This document shows positions 48,736 to 56,990 of a stretch of 64,000 nt of DNA, piece by piece. Both the position numbers and the translations under genes were made by a program. The DNA lies in contig CAIXLY010000035.1 of assembly GCA_903920455.1 (NCBI GenBank), positions 1 through 64,000 of the forward strand. The letters are read 5' to 3'. Position 1 is the first letter of the stretch; each line of letters opens with the position of its first letter. The notes under the pieces were generated by a model that saw only the letters and a list, made by a program, of their open reading frames with translations, was not told the origin of the DNA and ran no database searches. Origin of the DNA: an uncultured bacterium (GTDB taxonomy: Bacteria > Bacteroidota > Bacteroidia > Chitinophagales > Chitinophagaceae).

Positions 48736-48865
48736 AATAATTTATTTAACGCAATGTAAGAGAATTATTCGGCTGAAAGTCAAGCCGGAAAAGAATTTCA
48801 GGAGCTGTCTGCAAAAAAGCATCTAAGAAAAAACTATTTTAAAAAAGCATTTATCGTATAAAAGT

Positions 48866-48893
48866 ACAGCGCCCCGTTGAAACGGGGCGCTGT
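48866..48893. terminator. Very stable hairpin ACAGCGCCCCGTT-GA-AACGGGGCGCTGT in a divergent intergenic region
   Basis: Perfect 13-bp inverted repeat (effective tetraloop TGAA); minus-strand side followed by ACTTTTATAC. Confidence 0.75.
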
Positions 48894-49152
48894 TATATAT
48901 ATGGGTTAATAAGTACAGGGAATAAAATCCCTACACAATATTAAAATTATATTTCATTAAGATAAAATATTTGGCCAACAATTTTATTCACATTTTTTTT
49001 TGAGATGTTAATTACTTATAATTATCCTTGGCTCTGAATCAACAAAAACCATGTTTCAATTTATAAAAAACAGAACCTGATGAATCTGTTTTTAAAGGGT
49101 CAGTGATCTTATCTGAGACAGCTTAACACTATCTTTGTTTTAAATCATCACG

Positions 49153-50112
49153 ATGAAATTCCCATCACAAGTATCCATAAATACAATCGCCAAATTAATT
49201 GGAGCAAGCATACACGGAAACAAAACCGGTTTTGCAACTGGAATAAACGAGATACACAAAGTTGAATCTGGCGATTTGGTTTTTGTAGACCACCCGAAGT
49301 ATTACAAAACCTGCATTGAATCGGCGGCATCATTCATCATCATCAATGAATTGACGGAATTCCCAGAAGAAAAAGCACTGCTACTCGTTGAGAATCCTTT
49401 TGAAGCATACCTCAAGATTGTTAAGCACTATCGGCCCTTTGAGCCTGCAACAGCCATGGTAAGTACATCTGCTGAAGTAGGTGAAGGAACTTATATTGCC
49501 CCTAATGTGTTTATAGGTCATCATGTTGTTATCGGATCCAATTGCATCATCCATCCCAATGTTAGCATTATGGATCATTGCATCATCGGGAATAACGTAA
49601 CTATCCAAGCGGGTTCCATCATTGGATCAGATGCATTTTATTATAATTCAAAAAAGGACAGGGACGTTTGGTATAAAAAAATGGACAGCTGTGGCAGGGT
49701 AATCATCGAGGATCATGTTGAGGTTGGTGCAAGTTGTACAATTGATCGAGGCGTTACCCATGATACCATAATTGGACAAGGAACCAAAATGGACAATATG
49801 GTACATGTTGGACATGATGTAGTGATTGGGAAAAATTGTCTGTTTGCTGCCCAAGTTGGAATTGGTGGTGCAACAACAATCGAAGATGGGGTGGTGATGT
49901 GGGGACAAGTTGGGGTGAATAAAACAATTCACATCGGGGCCAATGCCATGATCATGGGGCAAAGCGGAGTGACCTCAAGTTTAGCAGGTGGAAAGATTTA
50001 TTTTGGCTATCCGGCAGGAGAAGCTGTCGCTAAACAAAGAGAGCTGGTATGGATAAAAAGGATACCCGAGATCTGGGCAATGCTTCAGGGCATAAAGTCA
50101 AAAAAGGACTAA
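49153..50112 (+). CDS. LpxD-family UDP-3-O-acylglucosamine N-acyltransferase (paralog-like, stand-alone)
   Basis: Left-handed beta-helix hexapeptide repeats ([38 protein letters not shown]...). Confidence 0.88.
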   Translation: MKFPSQVSINTIAKLIGASIHGNKTGFATGINEIHKVESGDLVFVDHPKYYKTCIESAASFIIINELTEFPEEKALLLVENPFEAYLKIVKHYRPFEPATAMVSTSAEVGEGTYIAPNVFIGHHVVIGSNCIIHPNVSIMDHCIIGNNVTIQAGSIIGSDAFYYNSKKDRDVWYKKMDSCGRVIIEDHVEVGASCTIDRGVTHDTIIGQGTKMDNMVHVGHDVVIGKNCLFAAQVGIGGATTIEDGVVMWGQVGVNKTIHIGANAMIMGQSGVTSSLAGGKIYFGYPAGEAVAKQRELVWIKRIPEIWAMLQGIKSKKD

Positions 50113-50172
50113 GCTTCAAATGAAATCGGATTAATTATATGCTAAAAGCAGTTTATTTAGCTGCGCCAACAA

Positions 50173-51168
50173 CTATAAGCTTTTACTGTGCTTTTTTTCT
50201 AGGTAAGCTTTACAGCATATTCGAATGGCATCACTTACGGGGGTAAACTGAAATCCGGGAAGTGCAGTCAAAACTTTGATGTTGTCAAAATAAACTTTTT
50301 GCTGAGCCGTTTCTGCTGTTTCCTTAGTAAGCAAAGGATCAGATCCTGTAAAAAGGCTTTTAAATCGTTCAATTCTCCAAACAAGGCTTGCCAAAAACGG
50401 ACTAACTTTTCTTGAGGGTGCCTTTTTGCCAAATGCCATGGCCATTTCAGAAAAAACAGATTGGTATGATTTGTTTTCTGCAGACACAATAAATCTTTCA
50501 CCGCTAATGTCGCTCTTCATCAGAAGAACCATCAGCTTGGCTACATCTTCCGCGTAAACAAATCCACTTATCCCTTCGGTGTACCAAGGAAATTCATTGT
50601 TGGCATTTTTAAATGTTGCAGAAGACCCATGGTTCCAGTCGCCTACCCCAAGAATAATTGAAGGATTAACCATCACTGCGTTCAGCCCCTCGCTTATTGC
50701 TCTCCACACTTCCAACTCTCCCAGGTATTTCGTCTTTCCGTATACAGAGGGATTTGCATTTTCATCCCACTTCACTTTTTCGTTTACTGTTTCGTTATTC
50801 CGCTTTCTTCCCAAGGAAGCCACAGAACTCACATGCACTAATTTTTCAACTCCAGCAGCGAGCGCGGCATTCACCACGTTTGCCGTTCCCTCAACATTGA
50901 TCTTATACAGTTCTTCCTCCCTTGATGGATTAAATGAAACTATTCCTGCACAATGAAAAACTTTTCGGCAATCTTGCATAAGCTCCTCTAGAACGACCAG
51001 ATCAAGGATGTCACCTTTGACCCACTCAACACGAGCTACTTCCTCTGCAGACAACAATACAGGAATTGACGAACGATATAACGCAACAATTTGCTCGCCA
51101 TCATTTAGCAACTCGCGAATGAGATAAGAACCCAGGAGGCCGCCTGAGCCGGTAATGAGCGTTTTCAA
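50173..51168 (-). CDS. NAD-dependent epimerase/dehydratase (extended SDR)
   Basis: LITGSGGLLGSYLIRELL; HVSSVASLG; YGKTKYLGE. Confidence 0.92.
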   Translation of the reverse strand: MKTLITGSGGLLGSYLIRELLNDGEQIVALYRSSIPVLLSAEEVARVEWVKGDILDLVVLEELMQDCRKVFHCAGIVSFNPSREEELYKINVEGTANVVNAALAAGVEKLVHVSSVASLGRKRNNETVNEKVKWDENANPSVYGKTKYLGELEVWRAISEGLNAVMVNPSIILGVGDWNHGSSATFKNANNEFPWYTEGISGFVYAEDVAKLMVLLMKSDISGERFIVSAENKSYQSVFSEMAMAFGKKAPSRKVSPFLASLVWRIERFKSLFTGSDPLLTKETAETAQQKVYFDNIKVLTALPGFQFTPVSDAIRICCKAYLEKKHSKSL

Positions 51169-51172
51169 GTTT

Positions 51173-51203
51173 GAAAGGTTGAGAGAGTTGAAAAAGTTGA
51201 GGG
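51173..51203. repeat. Family A single-arm element
   Basis: ttgaaaggttgagagagttgaaaaagttgaggg; same GAGGTTGA/GAGAGTTGA text as the other family A loci. Confidence 0.55.
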
Positions 51204-51204
51204 C

Positions 51205-52233
51205 CTAGACTCCGGAAAATTGCTGTAAAAACCGGACATCATTTTCACTAAATAATCTAATGTCTGTAATGCCATATTTTAGCAATGCAGGTCGTTCCAC
51301 TCCCATCCCGAATGCGAATCCGGTATATTTTTCAGGATCTATTCCGCAGTTTGCCAATACATTGGGGTGCACCATGCCACATCCAAGTATTTCAAGCCAG
51401 CCTGTTCGCTTACACACTGCACATCCATCTCCCTTGCACAACAGGCAGCTGATATCCATTTCTGCACTAGGTTCTGTGAAAGGGAAATAACTGGGCCTAA
51501 ATCTTACTTTCACATCTTCACCAAACATCTCTTTCACAAAGAAATAGAGGGTCTGTTTCAGATCGGCGAAAGAAACATGTTCGTCAATATATAGTCCCTC
51601 AACCTGATGAAAAAAACAATGCGAGCGGGCACTGATTGTTTCGTTTCTATATACCCGACCCGGACAAATAATCCTGATGGGCAGCTGATGCTTTTGCATT
51701 TCCCTTATCTGAACATTGCTGGTATGTGTTCGCAATAAAATTGCAGGATCTGTTGAGAGATAAAACGTATCCTGCATATCCCTTGCTGGATGGTTCTCAT
51801 CAAGATTGAGTGCGGTAAAATTATGCCAGTCGTCTTCAATCTCGGGACCTTCGGCAACGGTGAATGATAGTCGTTGAAAAATATCCACTATCCTATTCCT
51901 CATCAGGGTAACCGGATGTCGGCTTCCAGAAGGCATTGGCGAACCAGGTAAAGAGCTATCCAGATGTGAACGTGGAGCAGCACCAAGTTGTCTAATTCGT
52001 AGCTTTTCAGACTCATATTTTTCCTCAGCGAGGTTCTTGAAGCCATTCATGATTTGTCCGAATTCCTTTTTCCGGTCAACCGGCACATTCTTCATATCCC
52101 CCATCATTGCTTTTATCAATCCCTTGACCCCAAGAAACTTAATCCTGAACTGTTCAAGCGAATCTGCATCAGATGCAGCAAAAGAGGAAATCTCTTCGCT
52201 GTGTATATTAATCTGTTTAAGCATTTCTTCCAT
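51205..52233 (-). CDS. pheS: Phenylalanyl-tRNA synthetase alpha subunit
   Basis: GSRHPVTLMRNRIVDIFQRLSF; EGPEIEDDWHNFTALN; FRPSYFPFTEPSAEMDI; GMGVERPALLKYGI; ATG 52233. Confidence 0.96.
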   Translation of the reverse strand: MEEMLKQINIHSEEISSFAASDADSLEQFRIKFLGVKGLIKAMMGDMKNVPVDRKKEFGQIMNGFKNLAEEKYESEKLRIRQLGAAPRSHLDSSLPGSPMPSGSRHPVTLMRNRIVDIFQRLSFTVAEGPEIEDDWHNFTALNLDENHPARDMQDTFYLSTDPAILLRTHTSNVQIREMQKHQLPIRIICPGRVYRNETISARSHCFFHQVEGLYIDEHVSFADLKQTLYFFVKEMFGEDVKVRFRPSYFPFTEPSAEMDISCLLCKGDGCAVCKRTGWLEILGCGMVHPNVLANCGIDPEKYTGFAFGMGVERPALLKYGITDIRLFSENDVRFLQQFSGV

Positions 52234-52345
52234 AGCACGAAGATAATGATTCAGTGGCTCACAAGCAGCCATCTCGAGAGGCAGATTTTGAATTTACAGT
52301 CAGAATTTATCGCCACTTTATATTAGGTTTGCCTAAATATCTCAC

Positions 52346-53476
52346 ATGTCATTTTATAACCTGACCGATTTTCTTGATCCCCTTCATGTTGCCAGCATAT
52401 CGGAGGACGCCGATCTAAAAGAGGGTCAAATAGGCAGGTCAATCGGAATTTATGAAACTGAGTTCCCAGATCTTTCTGAAACGGATATCGTTATTGCAGG
52501 TTGTGAAGAGCTGAGGGGAGATGGCAACCCGTCCGGGGACATGGCGGGAATTAACAACATCAGAAAAGAACTATACTCGTTATATTATTGGCATAAAGAG
52601 ATTAAAATTGCCGACATCGGGAACATCCGGATCGGTAAATCACTGTCAGATACCTATGCCGCAATCAAAACCGTTTCGGAAGAGTTGATTCGAAATGGAA
52701 AAACTTTCATCCTACTGGGCGGATCACATGATCTATCTATGGCGATGTACGACGCCTACCGCGGAATGAATAAAATCATTGAAGTTACAGGAGTGGATGC
52801 CTACATTGACTTATCAATTGATAATCCAGTAAAATCAAGAAACTTTTTGATGGAGATGCTCACTGGAGAGCCAAACTTCATCAGGCATTACAATCATATA
52901 GGTTTCCAGAGCTATTATGTTCACCCACACATGCTGGAAACAATGGACAAACTCCGCTTTGATTGCTATAGGCTCGGAAAAGTGAAGGAACATATTGAAG
53001 AAGTAGAACCCGCCATTCGAAGCAGTGATTTTTTGAGTTTTGACATTGCAGCACTTGGTTCAGCAACTTTCTGGGAAGGCAGTAGTCCAAATGGATTGAA
53101 TGGTGAAGAAGCATGTACATTGATGCGCTACGCGGGAATGAATGCGCAGATGAAATCTGTTGGCATATATGGCTACAACAAAAAAACAGACCCCAAAGCC
53201 AACCTCGCCAAACAGATTTCACAAATGTTATGGTACTATATTGATGGCGTTCAATATGGGAGAACTGAAGCAGCATTAGACAATAAAGACATGTTTATTG
53301 AGTGTCATATTGCATTTGCCGCTATTGAAACAACATTCATCCAAAGCAGAAAAACTGGCAGGTGGTGGATGAAAATGCCGGATGGCAAATATGTTCCTTG
53401 CAGTTACAACGATTTCACCCAAGCGGGCAACAATGAAATACCCGAGCGATGGTTAAGATTACTAGAGCGGGGTTGA
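52346..53476 (+). CDS. Arginase/formimidoylglutamase-fold protein with degenerate metal site
   Basis: ILLGGSHDLSMAMYDAY, VDAYIDLS, SFDIAALG arginase-superfamily motif positions. Confidence 0.82.
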   Translation: MSFYNLTDFLDPLHVASISEDADLKEGQIGRSIGIYETEFPDLSETDIVIAGCEELRGDGNPSGDMAGINNIRKELYSLYYWHKEIKIADIGNIRIGKSLSDTYAAIKTVSEELIRNGKTFILLGGSHDLSMAMYDAYRGMNKIIEVTGVDAYIDLSIDNPVKSRNFLMEMLTGEPNFIRHYNHIGFQSYYVHPHMLETMDKLRFDCYRLGKVKEHIEEVEPAIRSSDFLSFDIAALGSATFWEGSSPNGLNGEEACTLMRYAGMNAQMKSVGIYGYNKKTDPKANLAKQISQMLWYYIDGVQYGRTEAALDNKDMFIECHIAFAAIETTFIQSRKTGRWWMKMPDGKYVPCSYNDFTQAGNNEIPERWLRLLERG

Positions 53477-53501
53477 TTGGTTGTTTTGACATCAACATTA
53501 C

Positions 53502-54833
53502 ATGAATAAAATATTCTATAGTTTTCTACTGGCGTTTGTGTGCATGTTCAGCGCATGTACTACACAACAAAAAATTGCAAAGACATCATCTCGGCTATTG
53601 ATCAAAGACTCCAGCTTGCGGGAATCACATATTGGAATATATATTCAAGATCCCGAGGGTTTTAAAAAACAATATAGCCATCAATCCAACAAACTTTTCA
53701 CGCCAGCCAGCAATATGAAGATCATCAGCTGCTTCGCAGCCATGAAATACTTGCCAACCTTGCTTCCAGCCGCAATTACAACCGATCTCGACACCGCAGT
53801 TTTAATTACTCCCACAGGAGATCCAAGTTTTCTTCATCCAGATTTTCAAACGCATCCCCTTTTTGAAAAACTAAAATCTATACATAAGCCGATATATTTC
53901 ACAGACAAGCATTGGAATAGCAATGCCCTAGGGTTAGGATGGAGCTGGGACGATTACAATGATCATTACATGGCTGAACGCAGTGCATTCCCCATATATG
54001 GCAACCTGATTACATGGTATCAGGAAAAAACAAAAAAAGAAAATCCGACTTATGCCGGAGATACAATTGATCTGTTTGTCTACTCAATACCGGAAGTAAC
54101 ATGGCCTGTCAATTTTGGCAAATCAAGTGCCAACTTCCATGTAAAAAGAGAGATGCACAGCAATGCGTTTACCTTGTATGAAGGAAATCAAGCATCTGCC
54201 AGTAGGGCTGTGCCCTTTATTACAAATGGCATTGAAACAGCAATTGCCCTACTCAAAGACAGTCTTCACAAAGATATTTTACTGGCAGAGGAGAATACAC
54301 TGCTTAATGCAAAAGGCAGAAAAACAGAAACCATCTATTCTCAGCCAACAGATTCGTTACTCAAAAAAATGATGTACCGAAGTGATAATTTTTATGCAGA
54401 CCAATCGCTTGAAATGATTAGTCAGCTCACCTTACAAAAAATGGATGAGTCCGCCATCATCAATGAGATACTTTCAAAAGATCTTTCAGACATTTCGCCT
54501 TCATCGAGATGGGTAGATGGGAGTGGACTTAGTAGATACAATCAGTTTAATCCGGAAGACATGGTACTTGTCCTAAACAAACTTAAATCCGAATTTTCTT
54601 GGGAAAGAATTACAACGATTTTTCCGGTTGTAGGCGAAAGAACAAACACTCATTTATCGCAAGAACCCTTCATTTACGCAAAATCTGGCTCCATGCGGGG
54701 GGTATACTGCCTCAGTGGATATGTATTTACTAAAAAGAAAAAGTGGATGACCTTTTCCATTATGATCAATAATCACGCATCATCGGCGTCGGTGCTGAGG
54801 GGGAAAGTGGTTGAGTTTTTGAAGGCGCTTTAG
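53502..54833 (+). CDS. dacB: D-alanyl-D-alanine carboxypeptidase/endopeptidase (PBP4, S13 family)
   Basis: TPASNMKI (SxxK), WVDGSGLSRYN (SxN-like), AKSGSMRGVYCLSGY (KSG). Confidence 0.92.
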   Translation: MNKIFYSFLLAFVCMFSACTTQQKIAKTSSRLLIKDSSLRESHIGIYIQDPEGFKKQYSHQSNKLFTPASNMKIISCFAAMKYLPTLLPAAITTDLDTAVLITPTGDPSFLHPDFQTHPLFEKLKSIHKPIYFTDKHWNSNALGLGWSWDDYNDHYMAERSAFPIYGNLITWYQEKTKKENPTYAGDTIDLFVYSIPEVTWPVNFGKSSANFHVKREMHSNAFTLYEGNQASASRAVPFITNGIETAIALLKDSLHKDILLAEENTLLNAKGRKTETIYSQPTDSLLKKMMYRSDNFYADQSLEMISQLTLQKMDESAIINEILSKDLSDISPSSRWVDGSGLSRYNQFNPEDMVLVLNKLKSEFSWERITTIFPVVGERTNTHLSQEPFIYAKSGSMRGVYCLSGYVFTKKKKWMTFSIMINNHASSASVLRGKVVEFLKAL

Positions 54834-54837
54834 AGGG

Positions 54838-54900
54838 AGGTTGAAGAGGTTGAAGAGGTTGAAGAGGTTGAAGAGGTTGAAGAGGTTGAAGAAGTTGAGA
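54838..54900. repeat. Tandem 9-bp repeat (AGGTTGAAG)x6 plus degenerate copy; family A
   Basis: Direct reading: aggttgaag repeated 6 times from 54838, followed by aagttgaga. Confidence 0.95.
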
Positions 54901-54942
54901 GAGATTTTCTAAACAACTAAACCCTAAACTCCTAAACAATTC

Positions 54943-56787
54943 TCACAACCCAAACACCATATTCAGATAATCTTTTTTGACTTCTACGAAAAGTGGTTTG
55001 CCATCGAAATGTGTAATGCAGTGATTGCATCTTGAAAGCTGCTGAACAAGGTCAATCATTTCTTCAGCTGTCAATTTCTTGCCTGCTTTTACAGCATGTT
55101 TTCTTGCCAGCGTTTTAGATATTTTTTCTTGGTATGATTTGTGCAAAGATGCTGATGCATCCTTAACGTCCTCAATGATCAATTCAATCACCGAAAGATC
55201 ATTCTCGGATGAATAATCGGCTGGACTTCCTTGTAATAAAAAAGTATTTGCTCCGAAAGGCTCCAGCTGGTAACCCATCTTCAATAGATCGGGCAGCACC
55301 TGTTGAACGATCTGCATATCGGCAGGAGACAAATTGACTGCAACAGGAAAAAGATTTTGTTGAACAGGAATCCCCTTCCCATTCCAGGCAGAATTGAATT
55401 TTTCAAACAGCACCTGTTGATGGGCAAGTTGCTGATTTAGCACAGTAATGCCTTTTTGCTGCTCGAATACAATATAAGTAAGGTGAAATTGAGAGACGGC
55501 AGTTCCTTCATCCAGATAAAGTGCGCCAGTGGCGGGGTGATAGGCTGAAGGTTCTGCGTTATACGATGAAAATTCAGTTTGGCTTTCTGTTTTTTGCTGG
55601 GGATTACTCTTGAAAAAGTCTTTCCAGTTACTCAAATTGCTTGAAGATTCTATTCTATGTGCTTGATGCTGATCAACAAAGCTTTTGAAAAGGCCGCCAG
55701 AACGGGTTTCATCCTGCCTTGAATTCGTAAACGGTTTTGACACTGCATCAAGCTGTTGAATTGAGGCATCCAACCCGAAATCTATTGTTGGGGCAATGCT
55801 AAACTGCGCCAATGCATGCCTTATTGCTGATTTTACAAATGCATATACAATCTTATCATCTTCAAACTTAATCTCCTGTTTGGTGGGATGAACGTTCACA
55901 TCAAGATGAACTGGATCGATATCAAGAAAGATTGCAAAAAACGGAAAGCTTGCATCTGGGATGAGCGACTCATACGCACTGACAATTGCATGATTTAGAT
56001 AGGCGCTTTTTACAAATCGATTATTGACGAAAAGATATTGGTCACCTCTTGTCTTTTTTGATGTTTCAGGTTTTCCAATAAAGCCACTGATGTCTAGATA
56101 ATCAGTTTTCTCATCCACCTGAACAAGCTTGGTTGCATACGTATTTCCCATCAACTGAACAATACGCTGCTTCAGGGAGCCCTTTTCGAGATGAAATATT
56201 TCCTGACCATTGTTGGTCAGTGAGAAAAAGATTTCAGGAAACGCCAATGCCACCCTGATGAACTCATCAGTGATATGACGCTGCTCAACCACATTGCTTT
56301 TAAGAAAGTTTCTTCTTGCCGGCACATTGAAAAAGAGGTTTTTCATGGTGATGGATGTACCTACTGGGTAACTGCATGGCTCCTGACGAAGCACTTTGCT
56401 ATTTTCAATTTCAATTTCAGTACCAAGTTCATCATCTGCACGCTTGGTTTTCATGATGACCTGGGCAACCGAAGCAATTGAGGCGAGGGCTTCACCCCTG
56501 AACCCCATGGTTCTTATTTTGAATAAATCTTCAATGGTTGAAATCTTTGACGTCGCATGTCGTTCAAAACAATTTCTCGCATCAGTTTCAGTCATGCCCT
56601 TTCCGTTGTCAATCACCTGTATAGATGATTTTCCAGCCTCAGAAACAATTAGCTTGATTTCTGTAGAACCGGCATCAACGGCATTCTCGAGCAATTCTTT
56701 TACCGCACTAGCAGGCCTTTGCACAACTTCGCCAGCAGCAATTTGATTTGCAATATGTGCAGGTAAGAGATTTATTTGATTGGGCAT
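54943..56787 (-). CDS. mutL: DNA mismatch repair protein MutL
   Basis: IAAGEVVQRPASAVKELLENAVDAGS; DNGKGM; RHATSKI; GFRGEALASI. Confidence 0.97.
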   Translation of the reverse strand: MPNQINLLPAHIANQIAAGEVVQRPASAVKELLENAVDAGSTEIKLIVSEAGKSSIQVIDNGKGMTETDARNCFERHATSKISTIEDLFKIRTMGFRGEALASIASVAQVIMKTKRADDELGTEIEIENSKVLRQEPCSYPVGTSITMKNLFFNVPARRNFLKSNVVEQRHITDEFIRVALAFPEIFFSLTNNGQEIFHLEKGSLKQRIVQLMGNTYATKLVQVDEKTDYLDISGFIGKPETSKKTRGDQYLFVNNRFVKSAYLNHAIVSAYESLIPDASFPFFAIFLDIDPVHLDVNVHPTKQEIKFEDDKIVYAFVKSAIRHALAQFSIAPTIDFGLDASIQQLDAVSKPFTNSRQDETRSGGLFKSFVDQHQAHRIESSSNLSNWKDFFKSNPQQKTESQTEFSSYNAEPSAYHPATGALYLDEGTAVSQFHLTYIVFEQQKGITVLNQQLAHQQVLFEKFNSAWNGKGIPVQQNLFPVAVNLSPADMQIVQQVLPDLLKMGYQLEPFGANTFLLQGSPADYSSENDLSVIELIIEDVKDASASLHKSYQEKISKTLARKHAVKAGKKLTAEEMIDLVQQLSRCNHCITHFDGKPLFVEVKKDYLNMVFGL

Positions 56788-56990
56788 TAATGAACTCTAT
56801 TTATAATATAGGTTGTGAATTATTTCAGGGTTGGGGACTAACTTTTGCAACTTGAGTACAAATTGAGACAGTCCGCCCGTCTATCTGCTGCTAGTGATCG
56901 CGCGCATTAGGAGTATTTTCATAACTTTCAACCCTGAACTTACTGCCTAATAGCTACAACCCGATCACAAAGTTAACAAAACATCCCTGC

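Noticed and set aside
54838-54900. Tandem AGGTTGAAG array as a CRISPR-like repeat
   Set aside because: 9-bp contiguous repeats without spacers and no cas genes; a simple tandem repeat.
54909-54938. Telomere-like TTTAGGG repeats
   Set aside because: Only a few degenerate CTAAACC/CTAAAC words in a chromosomal intergenic gap; resemblance is coincidental.
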